Shown piece by piece: positions 1 to 6,794 of a stretch of 14,554 bases of DNA. The stretch spans positions 1-14,554 of the forward strand of contig JAISOU010000066.1 of NCBI GenBank assembly GCA_031275395.1. The letters run 5' to 3'. Position 1 is the first letter of the stretch; every line of letters begins with the position of its first letter. This DNA comes from Helicobacteraceae bacterium (lineage in GTDB: Bacteria > Campylobacterota > Campylobacteria > Campylobacterales > SZUA-545). A program made the position numbers and the translations under genes. Under the pieces are notes generated by a model. That model was not told where the DNA came from. It did not search any database and was given only the letters and a program-made list of their open reading frames with translations.

Positions 1-2
1 CG

Positions 3-266
3 CCTGCCAGACAGACAATTCAAATAATGCTGCCAAACGGCGAATATCAGTACATGGAAGGCGATCCGTACATATCTATGTCAATACGCTATTCGACGAT
101 AGGCGATGTATTTTTTATAACTATGCCGCCTTATGCCGCGGAGGCTTTTCAATATGAAACGCTGCTTGACGGCAATATGACCGTAACGCCGATTATTGGA
201 GTAAATGACGGCGGCTCCAGAAATTTAGAAACAGATAAGACGACGCCGTTTTATAAAATATGGTAA
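3..266 (+). CDS. Partial unknown protein, C-terminal end only
   Basis: The reading frame is open from the left edge of the window to a TAA stop, so this is the 3' end of a longer gene. About 87 residues are visible; the first ATG inside it is at position 27, but nothing marks it as the true start. The visible part is acidic and rich in Tyr, Gly and Thr, contains MLPNGEYQYMEGDPYIS and ITMPPYAAEAF, and ends PFYKIW. There is no membrane segment. I do not recognise the family. It faces the argJ-side operon tail to tail, with about 150 bp between the two stops. No convincing plus-strand terminator follows it: a GCGCAG/CTGCGC hairpin at 296-321 has no T tract. Confidence 0.5.
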   Translation, partial: PARQTIQIMLPNGEYQYMEGDPYISMSIRYSTIGDVFFITMPPYAAEAFQYETLLDGNMTVTPIIGVNDGGSRNLETDKTTPFYKIW

Positions 267-375
267 GCGTTTCGTTTGTTTAACAAAATCGTCGTGCGCA
301 GTTACTGGCGCGTATCTGCGCGTAATTGAAATCAGGCGAATGGGATTATTTATTTGAAATGGGGTTGATTAACGT

Positions 376-409
376 AAAAAAACGTAGCTTTTGCGGAACA
401 AAAGCTACG
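376..409 (-). terminator. Intrinsic terminator of the helicase-argJ-ydcH run
   Basis: A perfect 11-bp inverted repeat lies at 383-393 and 399-409 (arms CGTAGCTTTTG and CAAAAGCTACG) with a 5-nt loop. Read on the minus strand the stem is followed at once by seven T residues (376-382), the classic Rho-independent layout. It starts 11 bp after the stop of the YdcH-like gene. On the plus strand no T run follows the stem, so it should act mainly in the minus direction. Confidence 0.9.
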
Positions 410-420
410 CCCCGTAATTA

Positions 421-651
421 TCAGCCTACCTTTTGGCTGTTTTTGTATTCGACGATGATCGCGTAGGCTTCGTCTTTAAGGCGAAGTTTTTCTTTTTTAA
501 GCTTTTCAAGCTCTAGCCTCTCTAGGTGTTCGCGCCCCGCATCGACCGAAGCGATCCGATCGTCAAGCTCGTTGTGGCGCTCGAAAATCTTGGCGAAATG
601 GGCGTTGGACTGTTTAAGATGCGCGATCTCGTCGCGGTATTCGTGTAGCAT
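421..651 (-). CDS. YdcH-like small coiled-coil protein (DUF465)
   Basis: This 76-residue protein begins MLHEYRDEIAHLKQSN and is very rich in Glu, Lys, Leu and Arg. It contains the pattern typical of the DUF465/YdcH family: a hydrophilic helix, a short HNELDDRIAS turn, then a second helix LERLELEKLKKEKLRLKDEA. Its length is usual for that family, whose function is poorly defined. I chose the ATG at 651 because GGAGG lies 4 nt upstream (656-660) and the YdcH similarity starts there; a longer in-frame reading up to 903 would run antiparallel through the argJ 3' end and adds only low-complexity basic sequence. It is 58 bp downstream of argJ on the same strand and just before a strong terminator. 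A possible own -10 (TAGAAT, 681-686) lies in the gap, with no good -35. Confidence 0.85.
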   Translation of the reverse strand: MLHEYRDEIAHLKQSNAHFAKIFERHNELDDRIASVDAGREHLERLELEKLKKEKLRLKDEAYAIIVEYKNSQKVG

Positions 652-709
652 TTTTCCTCCGTATAATATGTTATAAAATAATTCTATCCAAGCGTCGCTT
701 GCGCCGTTT

Positions 710-1888
710 TCAAGTGCGGTAATCGGCGTTGATCTTGACGTATTCGTAACCCAGATCGCAACCGTAAGCGACAAAGCTCTCTTCGCCCGCGCCCAGATCG
801 CATACGATCCTGAAGCTATTGCCCTGCAATACCTGCGCGGCTTTTCTTTCCGTCGCCTCGTCCATCTTGTTTTCGCCGCGATCATAGACGACGATCTCGC
901 CAATCAAGATAACAAGCCGCGAAGCGTCGCACTCCGCGCCGCAAGCGCCAATCGTGCTCGCTATGCGCCCCCAATTAGGATCCGCGCCAAAAAGCGCCGT
1001 TTTGACAAGTAGAGATTGCGAAAGCGCTTTGGCGGCTTTTTTTGCCTCGCCGTAACTTGCCGCGCCTTTGACTTCAAACGCCGCGACCTTGCTCGCCCCT
1101 TCGCCGTCTTTGACTACCTCCAAAGCGAGATGACGCAAAATCCGCTCCAGCGCCCACTCAAACGCCGTCGGTTCGTAAGCGCCGCTCTTGCCGTTGGCGA
1201 GCGCCAAAATCGTATCGTTTGTGCTCATATCGCCATCAACGCTAATCGCGTTAAAACTCGTATCCAAACAGTTATTCAAATGCTCCTGTAACCGCTCTTT
1301 GCTTAAAGCCGCGTCGGTCGTTACGAAACAGAGCATTGTGGCAAGTTGCGGCGCAATCATACCCGCGCCTTTACACATAGCGCCAATCGTAAAAGCTCCG
1401 TTTGCCGTTTCAATTTTCAGCGCGATCTGCTTATCCCATCGATCGGTAGTCATAATCGCCCTTGCCGCCGCGTCGGGGTTTTTGGCGTTCCAATCGAAGC
1501 GCTTAACGCCCGCGACGATCTTTTCCACGGGCAAAGGCGCGCCGATCACTCCCGTAGAACTTGTTAGCGGATTTTCAAAAGGTATATGGCGAACAATTTC
1601 ATAGACGGCTTTCAAGCCTTCTTCACCCGTCATCGCGTTGGCGTTTTTGGCGTTGATCACAATCGCCTGAACCTTGCGATCGATATGTTTTTTCGCGTGG
1701 ATTAACGGCGCGGCGGCAAAACGATTGGAGGTGAAAACCGCCGCCGCCTCGCACGGCGTATCGCTTCTGATAAACGCCAAATCGCCCTGATCGCCTTTGC
1801 GCAGTCCGCAGTTTAATCCGTCGGCAAAAAAGCCCTGCGGAGCGCAAACGCCGCCTTTAACGCTGATAATAATCGGTTCGTCCGCCAC
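710..1888 (-). CDS. argJ: Bifunctional ornithine acetyltransferase/N-acetylglutamate synthase
   Basis: ArgJ transfers the acetyl group of N-acetylornithine to glutamate, and in bifunctional forms also makes N-acetylglutamate from acetyl-CoA, in the cytoplasmic arginine pathway. The 392 residues match the usual length. Visible hallmarks are KGGVCAPQGF near the N-terminus, the STGVIG oxyanion segment (111-116), and KGAGMIAPQLATML (173-186). In this last motif Thr184 is the expected nucleophile, created by self-cleavage into alpha and beta chains. The end, YVKINADYRT, is the standard ArgJ C-terminus. The start is GTG at 1888; the next codons read MADEPIII, and weak GGAA/AGGAA purine tracts lie just upstream. 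It lies downstream of the helicase pair with a 93-bp gap that holds a plausible promoter. Whether this enzyme is mono- or bifunctional cannot be read from sequence alone. Confidence 0.96.
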   Translation of the reverse strand: MADEPIIISVKGGVCAPQGFFADGLNCGLRKGDQGDLAFIRSDTPCEAAAVFTSNRFAAAPLIHAKKHIDRKVQAIVINAKNANAMTGEEGLKAVYEIVRHIPFENPLTSSTGVIGAPLPVEKIVAGVKRFDWNAKNPDAAARAIMTTDRWDKQIALKIETANGAFTIGAMCKGAGMIAPQLATMLCFVTTDAALSKERLQEHLNNCLDTSFNAISVDGDMSTNDTILALANGKSGAYEPTAFEWALERILRHLALEVVKDGEGASKVAAFEVKGAASYGEAKKAAKALSQSLLVKTALFGADPNWGRIASTIGACGAECDASRLVILIGEIVVYDRGENKMDEATERKAAQVLQGNSFRIVCDLGAGEESFVAYGCDLGYEYVKINADYRT

Positions 1889-1916
1889 TTCCTATTCCAT
1901 AAAACAAATTTTCGGC

Positions 1917-1945
1917 ATAGTAACAAATTGCCGCTGTTAGCCCAA
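1917..1945 (-). promoter_or_regulatory. Candidate argJ promoter
   Basis: On the minus strand TTGGGC (1945-1940) is separated by 17 nt from TACTAT (1922-1917), which would give a leader of roughly 20-25 nt before the GTG of argJ. The hexamer spacing is ideal, and -35 matches at TTG. The -35 overlaps an imperfect palindrome (see the separate entry). This is pattern matching only. Confidence 0.4.
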
Positions 1946-1958
1946 ACGTCGTTTGCGC
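1940..1958. promoter_or_regulatory. Palindrome over the argJ -35 region
   Basis: The core CAAACG-T-CGTTTG (1943-1955) is a perfect 6+6 inverted repeat around one base. With one mismatch pair it extends to a 19-bp near-palindrome, 1940-1958. The one-base centre makes a hairpin unlikely, so a dimeric DNA-binding protein is the better reading. It does not resemble the classical ARG box (TGAAT...ATTCA). The cognate regulator is unknown. Confidence 0.3.
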
Positions 1959-1981
1959 CCGTTTATTTTTGCGTATAAAAA

Positions 1982-2320
1982 TTACTCTTCTAACGCGCCT
2001 TGCGTCTTTTGGCGGTTGGAGGTTTTTTGTCTAGCGTTTTTTTCGGCGCGGTTTAATTCGCCGCGTAGCCATAAGCCAAGATCGTCGGTTGCGATCGGCT
2101 CTTTGTTTGCGCGGGCGATCAGTTCGCTCGCTATGCGAAGATACTCTGAATATCGCGAGTTGTAAAGTTTTGTTTCGCCGAGTTTGGGAGCGTTTTCAAC
2201 GATGCGAATAAATCCCGCCCAATCGGCGTTTGTTTTATTAAGATAATTTGAGGCGCGAGATAAAAATCGTTCTAGTTCTTTTATAAACCTAAGGCGCTTT
2301 TTCGCCTCGTCGTTTTTCAT
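1982..2320 (-). CDS. Unknown small basic protein coupled to the helicase
   Basis: This 112-residue protein is rich in Lys, Arg, Glu and Ala, with no signal peptide and no membrane segment. It appears largely helical: MKNDEAKKRLRFIKELERFL, then RASNYLNKTNADW, and a basic, disordered-looking tail (NRAEKNARQKTSNRQKTQ). I do not recognise the family. Its ATG (2318-2320) overlaps the TGA of the helicase gene (2317-2319) as ATGA, so it is probably translated by termination-reinitiation from the helicase message. A role in RNA or ribosome metabolism would be a guess from context and charge only. The gap of 93 bp to argJ contains a candidate promoter, so argJ may be transcribed separately. Confidence 0.75.
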   Translation of the reverse strand: MKNDEAKKRLRFIKELERFLSRASNYLNKTNADWAGFIRIVENAPKLGETKLYNSRYSEYLRIASELIARANKEPIATDDLGLWLRGELNRAEKNARQKTSNRQKTQGALEE

Positions 2321-3813
2321 CTATCCTCGTACCTTGTCGATCGCCCCTTGCCGCTAAAGCTGCCTCTATCTCTATTGCCGCCGCCGTAAGGTTTTCTAAA
2401 CTTCGAGTAACCGCCGCCTTTTGCGCCGCCGCGACGCGAAGAAGAGGGGCGATGATCTCGCCGTTGATCGTTTAGCATTTTTTCCAATCTTTGCGCCGTT
2501 AAACCGATACTGTCGGGACCTGTGATGTTTTGCTTTTCGATTAGGAGCGAAAGCGCTTTAAGAGCGAGTTGCTGTATATCGATCTGCTCTTCTAACGCGT
2601 TTAATAAATGTTGCGCCTCTTCGTTTAAGCGGGCGTTTAAGACGGAGTTGATCAGCTTTCCAGAGTGCGCTTTTCTTACGTCGCCTAAAGTCGGTACAGA
2701 TTCTCTGCGAATATCGCTTCCTGCGATCTTTTTGATCCGCTGAAGCTCTTTATATTCCAGCGGCGTTACAAGCGTAACCGCTATGCCCTTTTTACCCGCT
2801 CTGCCCGTACGCCCGATCCTATGAACGTAGCTTTCTGGATCGAAAGGAATATGATAGTTGAAAACGTGGCTTACGTCTTTAACGTCCAAACCGCGCGCGG
2901 CTACGTCCGTCGCCACCAAAATATCAAGCTGGTTATTTTTGAAACTCTTAATAACCTCCTCGCGGCTCTTTTGCTCCATATCGCCGTGAAGTCCTTTCGC
3001 GCTGTAACCTTTGGCGATTAACATCGTACTTAAGCGATCCGCCTCTTTTTTAGTGCGGACAAAGACGATCGATTTGCTTGGCTCTTCGGAATCAAAAAGG
3101 CGCAAAATCGCGTCGTCGCGCTCGTGTTCTTCGATCACGTAGTATTGCTGCGCTATATCCTTGTTTGCGGTTTCTTCGGAAGGCGTAACTTTTACGCTGA
3201 CGGGATCGCGCAGAATACGTCCCGCTAGATCTCTGATCGGCGCGGGCATAGTGGCGCTGAACATTAACGTTTGGCGCTCTTTGGGCAGAAACTTGAATAT
3301 CTCTTTGATGTCGTCCAAAAAGCCCATATCGAGCATTTCGTCCGCTTCGTCCAAAATAACGATCGACGGCGAGAAGTTTTTAAGCCGTCCCGAACTCAAA
3401 AGATCGAGAAGCCGTCCGGGCGTGGCTACGACGATCTGCGCGCCGCGATTGACTAGATCGACCTGTCGATACGAGGATTGCCCGCCGTAGATCGTAACCG
3501 TCCTCATACCCGCGAAACGACCTAGCTTAAAAAGCTCGTCGCTAACCTGCGTGGCAAGCTCTCTCGTAGGCGTGATCACAAGCAGATCGACGCGATCGGC
3601 GATCTCTATGCGATTCATTGCGGGCAAACCAAATGCGGCGGTTTTGCCCGTGCCGGTCTGCGCCTGACCGATTAGATCGCGACCCTCCAAAATATACGGG
3701 ATTGCTTCGATTTGAATCGGACTGGGCGTTGTGAAGCCCGCTTCCGTAACGCCGCGTAAAATCTGCGGCTTAAATCCAAAAGATTCAAAAGAATCATATT
3801 GTTGCGTTGTCAT
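2317..3813 (-). CDS. DEAD-box ATP-dependent RNA helicase (CsdA/RhlE-type)
   Basis: A 498-residue cytoplasmic RNA helicase with every core motif in order: Q motif (FESFGFKP...PSPIQIEAIP, 9-39), motif I AQTGTGKT (51-58), PTRELA (82-87), TPGR (131-134), DEAD (155-158), SAT (186-188), motif V ATDVAARGLD (301-310) and motif VI HRIGRTGR (331-338). The tail from about residue 455 is rich in Gly, Arg, Ser and Lys (RRGG, GGGYSKFRK, GGGNRDRGSF), typical of the RNA-binding tails of these enzymes. Such proteins remodel RNA in ribosome assembly, mRNA decay and cold adaptation. The exact subfamily name cannot be settled here. The core resembles the single large DEAD-box helicase common in Campylobacterota. 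The ATG at 3813 is preceded by AAGGAAA and, about 27 nt upstream, by a good -10 box. The gene overlaps the next one by 4 bp. Confidence 0.95.
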   Translation of the reverse strand: MTTQQYDSFESFGFKPQILRGVTEAGFTTPSPIQIEAIPYILEGRDLIGQAQTGTGKTAAFGLPAMNRIEIADRVDLLVITPTRELATQVSDELFKLGRFAGMRTVTIYGGQSSYRQVDLVNRGAQIVVATPGRLLDLLSSGRLKNFSPSIVILDEADEMLDMGFLDDIKEIFKFLPKERQTLMFSATMPAPIRDLAGRILRDPVSVKVTPSEETANKDIAQQYYVIEEHERDDAILRLFDSEEPSKSIVFVRTKKEADRLSTMLIAKGYSAKGLHGDMEQKSREEVIKSFKNNQLDILVATDVAARGLDVKDVSHVFNYHIPFDPESYVHRIGRTGRAGKKGIAVTLVTPLEYKELQRIKKIAGSDIRRESVPTLGDVRKAHSGKLINSVLNARLNEEAQHLLNALEEQIDIQQLALKALSLLIEKQNITGPDSIGLTAQRLEKMLNDQRRDHRPSSSRRGGAKGGGYSKFRKPYGGGNRDRGSFSGKGRSTRYEDR

Positions 3814-3839
3814 AGCTTTTCCTTAAGAATGAGAGGCGA

Positions 3840-3845
3840 ATTGTA
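3840..3845 (-). promoter_or_regulatory. -10 box for the helicase gene
   Basis: On the minus strand TACAAT, preceded by TTTGC, lies about 27 nt before the helicase ATG, which would give a leader of about 20 nt. No -35 hexamer is seen 17 nt upstream, as is common for sigma-70 promoters in Campylobacterota. Confidence 0.5.
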
Positions 3846-3873
3846 GCAAAGCGGACTAAAATCGCCGTTTGGA

Positions 3874-3879
3874 TATTAT
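3874..3879 (+). promoter_or_regulatory. Candidate -10 box for the lipoprotein gene
   Basis: TATTAT lies within GGATATTATATTCG, 27 nt upstream of the TTG start and 16 nt before its ribosome binding site. It is divergent from the helicase promoter, and the two -10 boxes are only about 30 bp apart. No -35 is visible. Confidence 0.4.
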
Positions 3880-3905
3880 ATTCGCGTGAAAAACGGAGGC
3901 GATTT

Positions 3906-4403
3906 TTGAAACGAGTTTTAATTTGCGCCGCGATCGCAATCGCGCTTGTCGGTTGCGGTCGATCGGCTTTTTTTGATTTTACGGGGAGCGCGACCTACGC
4001 GGAAGCCCTGCCGCACACAAAGCGCGGCGAGCTTGTCGATCGCTTTGAAAGCAAGGCGCTAATCAGCGCGAGTTACCTCAACGCGATCTACCCGAACAAC
4101 AAGGATTACAACGGAACCGAAACCTTTTTGATCGGGCTTTACATCGCGAACGACTTTAGCGCGAAAGAAAAATCGGGGCTAAATAACCCCAACTACTCGC
4201 TGAGCTTAAACGGCGACAAACCGAGCGGCGTTCAAACTGTGGATAAAAACGATCCGCTTTTGAAGCTAATGCCGCTTGTTAATCGGTGGAGTCGCTACTA
4301 TATCGTTCGTTTTGCAAGCGCCAAAAAGTTAGCTCTCTCGCTTACCGAAGCCGATACGAACCAATCGATCGTTATTTCGTTTGAAAAACCGCTCGCGGAG
4401 TGA
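3906..4403 (+). CDS. Predicted lipoprotein of unknown function
   Basis: A 165-residue protein with a type II signal peptide: MKRVLICAAIAIALVGC has a basic start, a hydrophobic core and an LVGC lipobox with Cys17 as the lipidated residue. After processing it should be anchored in the inner or outer membrane. The mature part contains SATYAEALPHTKRGELVDR, a Tyr/Asn-rich stretch (NAIYPNNKDYNGTE), and a strand-rich C-terminal half. I do not recognise the family. The start is TTG at 3906: GGAGG sits 6 nt upstream (3895-3899), and the signal peptide begins exactly there. The gene is transcribed towards the lytic transglycosylase gene and overlaps its 3' end by 32 bp, so the last ten codons of each are read from opposite strands of the same DNA. 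Confidence 0.85.
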   Translation: MKRVLICAAIAIALVGCGRSAFFDFTGSATYAEALPHTKRGELVDRFESKALISASYLNAIYPNNKDYNGTETFLIGLYIANDFSAKEKSGLNNPNYSLSLNGDKPSGVQTVDKNDPLLKLMPLVNRWSRYYIVRFASAKKLALSLTEADTNQSIVISFEKPLAE

Positions 4404-5997
4404 TCGGCGCTCCTAACAGGCGACGATAGACGAGGTAATTCGCCAAAACCGCTTTGCCGTATTCTCGCGGTTCTTCCAGCGGCATACGCTCTAAACTTAA
4501 AAACGGCTCGAATTCGCCTTGTTTGAAAAGTTTGTTGCCCTCGATCGTTCGCGTGGCAAAACCAAGCCCGCCGTTATAGGCGTAAGCTATAAAAAGCGGG
4601 TTAGTTAGTTTGCGTCTAAGCCATTTAATATGCTTTATTGCGTATGGGGCTTGACGATACGGATCAAAGAAGCTCCACAGATCGCCCTTGTCTTTATTTT
4701 CTTTCATCATCGCCTCTAATACAAACGGCATCATTTGCATTGAACCCATAGCGTAACTCGTCGATAGCGCGGCGGGAATGTAGCGGCTTTCCTGACGCAT
4801 AATAGCGAGCGTCATAGCGAGTTCGTCGATCGACAGAGAGTCATAGGCTTCAGGATACGGGTTAAGATAGTAATTTGGAAGGCTATTAGCGCCGGCGAGC
4901 GCATAGTAAATAGCGGCGCGGTAAGCCTCCGCGTTTTTACCTCCTAGTTTTTTTATCTCGTTTTGCAACCATTTAGTATCGCGATCGGCGATCTTTCGCG
5001 CAAACTCTCCCGCAAAAAACGGATCAAACAGGCGATCGTCGCCGTAGATATCCTTTGCGTCTTTTAGCGCGGGAGCTTGCGTCAAAATCGCGGGCAAAGG
5101 GCGATCGCGCTCAAGTCTGAAATAGAGCGAATAAAAGTTGATCTCGCGGCTGGAAAAAAGCTTAAAAAGATCGCTTTCGTTTTTTCCGATAAGGTAGAGC
5201 CAAAACAGAGCGCGATCTTTTTCGTAGCGCGTCAGCGCCTTTGTTTCCGCGCTCTTAAACGCGGCGATCGCGCTTTTTAGGTCGTTTTGCATAACGCGGA
5301 TAACTCCAAGATAAAACGCGCCCTTAAAGTCAAGTTTGGTTTCGTCGGAATAAGCCGCGAGCGATTTTAAAAGTTTCGCGCCAAAACTAAGTTGCGCGGA
5401 TCGTTCTAAAAATAGGGAAAAACGGCTGTCTTTTTGAATATCGGCGATCGTTTCTCGCGAAAAAGAAGAATCGCTGTGTTTTTTGAAAAACGGATTTGAG
5501 ATTTCAAGCGCTACGCGATAAAAAACGTCTAAATCTTTCGCGGCGGTTTCAAGCGAGTTTTTTGTCGCCATCGCGTTTAAGATCGCCGCGTTAAAGGGAT
5601 CGATATTTTTAATTTTCGCGGCGATCTTAATCAGATCCGCATTTGATATACTTTCGGCTTTCGCGGTATTTATCATAATCGCTATGCACGCGGGATCGGC
5701 GGCGGCTAATTTTGACGTTTCCGTTTTTCTGCAAGCCAATAATTTACTCGCATCTTTTCTACCGTTGGCAAAAGCCGCAAAATGCAAAGGTTTTGGCGCT
5801 TTGAGCGAATAAAAAATAACGCGCTTTTGTTGCGTATCGTCGCTTGTCGATCGTAAAAATAAAAGAGAGGCGAAATCTTTGACGCGAGAAGGCGGTTTTT
5901 TGTTTAACTCGTTAAAACTTAACGGCGCGCCCGCTCCAAAAAGCGCCGCGCTAAAAAAGAGAGCAAAATAAGATAAAATAAACCTAAATATACGCAT
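4372..5997 (-). CDS. Soluble lytic murein transglycosylase (SLT domain)
   Basis: A 541-residue exported enzyme that should cleave the MurNAc-GlcNAc bond of peptidoglycan in the periplasm, releasing 1,6-anhydro products. Residues 1 to about 23 form a signal peptide (FILSYFALFFSAALFGAGA) with no lipobox Cys. Residues about 50-380 are helical repeat-like sequence, as in the doughnut domain of Slt70. The C-terminal SLT domain has MRQESRY (400-406) with catalytic Glu403, STSYAMGSMQMMP (412-424) and AYNGG (473-477). The ATG at 5997 is preceded by GGGAGA with 5-6 nt spacing. The gene follows the PAS-type gene by 101 bp without an obvious terminator between, so read-through from the clpX run is possible. 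Its 3' end overlaps the convergent lipoprotein gene by 32 bp. Confidence 0.93.
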   Translation of the reverse strand: MRIFRFILSYFALFFSAALFGAGAPLSFNELNKKPPSRVKDFASLLFLRSTSDDTQQKRVIFYSLKAPKPLHFAAFANGRKDASKLLACRKTETSKLAAADPACIAIMINTAKAESISNADLIKIAAKIKNIDPFNAAILNAMATKNSLETAAKDLDVFYRVALEISNPFFKKHSDSSFSRETIADIQKDSRFSLFLERSAQLSFGAKLLKSLAAYSDETKLDFKGAFYLGVIRVMQNDLKSAIAAFKSAETKALTRYEKDRALFWLYLIGKNESDLFKLFSSREINFYSLYFRLERDRPLPAILTQAPALKDAKDIYGDDRLFDPFFAGEFARKIADRDTKWLQNEIKKLGGKNAEAYRAAIYYALAGANSLPNYYLNPYPEAYDSLSIDELAMTLAIMRQESRYIPAALSTSYAMGSMQMMPFVLEAMMKENKDKGDLWSFFDPYRQAPYAIKHIKWLRRKLTNPLFIAYAYNGGLGFATRTIEGNKLFKQGEFEPFLSLERMPLEEPREYGKAVLANYLVYRRLLGAPITPRAVFQTK

Positions 5998-6098
5998 AAT
6001 AATCTCCCATATATACGCATACTACCCGTCTATTCCTTAAAGCCGCTGGTCTAGCGAGAATCGACGGATATGCGCGATCGGCGCAAGCGTTTTAATCT

Positions 6099-6794
6099 TT
6101 AATGGATTATTGGAATATCGAGAGCTATATCGTCCGAACCCAGTTTGACGGAGATCCACATCGATTGCGCTATTTCGGCGATCGTTTTATCGAATAGCTC
6201 GTTGCGTTTTGAACCGACGATAACGAGTTTGGCGAACGCATAGCGCCGCGACGCAAATATTTTGCCTTCGCCGCGCTGAACTTTTAACGAGATCAAGATT
6301 GGCTCGCCGTTTGATCCAAAGCTATCCAACGCTCTACCTATAAGTTTAGAAAACTTGTTTTGATCGAGCCTGATCGAAGGCAGGGCGGGATCAAAACGAA
6401 TGGTAATTAAAGCGCGGCTTTTACTGCGAAAAAGCGCGATATTGGCGTCTAAAATAGCGGCGATATTCACGCTTGGCGCTTCAAGCGGAGTCGCGCCGAT
6501 CTGCGACGAGGCAAGCGGGGCTTGATACAGCCTTAAACCGATCAGATCGTTATCCTTTCCCGCCATCAAGCCGTAGAATTGAAAGGCGCGAAAACTAAGC
6601 GGCTCAAAACGCATTTCATACGATTTGTCGCCCGTCGCGTAACGTTTGGCAAGCTGAAAGAAAGCGTTTGGATTTGCGTAACCAAGAAGCAACTCCGCCG
6701 ACTGGTTAAGATAGATCGCCTTGCCGCGAGAATCAAAGAGAAAAAACGGGTTTAGATCCCGCTCCATAACGCCGCTTAAAATCGCTTCAACCAT
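6099..6794 (-). CDS. PAS-domain protein with degenerate histidine-kinase-like C-terminus
   Basis: The ATG at 6794 gives 231 residues and overlaps the clpX stop by 8 bp (ATGGTTGA). A TTG at 6818 would add eight basic residues. The first ~90 residues look like a PAS sensor fold: NPFFLFDSRGKAIYLNQSAELLLGY is the typical opening. The second half (ITIRFDPALPSIRLDQNKFSKLIGRAL) resembles the start of a histidine-kinase ATPase domain, up to where the N box should be. The expected Asn residues are replaced (LIGRALDSFG), no phospho-acceptor H box is seen upstream, and no G boxes follow. So it may sense a signal but is unlikely to be an active kinase. Tight coupling to clpX suggests an adaptor or regulator role; that is inference. 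Confidence 0.6.
   Translation of the reverse strand: MVEAILSGVMERDLNPFFLFDSRGKAIYLNQSAELLLGYANPNAFFQLAKRYATGDKSYEMRFEPLSFRAFQFYGLMAGKDNDLIGLRLYQAPLASSQIGATPLEAPSVNIAAILDANIALFRSKSRALITIRFDPALPSIRLDQNKFSKLIGRALDSFGSNGEPILISLKVQRGEGKIFASRRYAFAKLVIVGSKRNELFDKTIAEIAQSMWISVKLGSDDIALDIPIIH

Noticed and set aside
275-321. Inverted repeats TTTGTT-T-AACAAA and GCGCAG...CTGCGC after the left-edge gene as terminators
   Set aside because: The first has no loop and the second has a short stem with a 14-nt loop and no T run; neither is a convincing terminator.
421-903. Longer 160-codon version of the YdcH-like gene
   Set aside because: The extra N-terminal part runs through the argJ 3' end in another frame, is basic low-complexity sequence, and the internal ATG at 651 has a strong GGAGG and matches the family start.
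6065-6092. TGCGC-GATCG-GCGCA hairpin as a terminator after the PAS gene
   Set aside because: The stem is only 5 bp and no T tract follows on the minus strand; the only T-rich sequence is on the plus side, where no gene ends.
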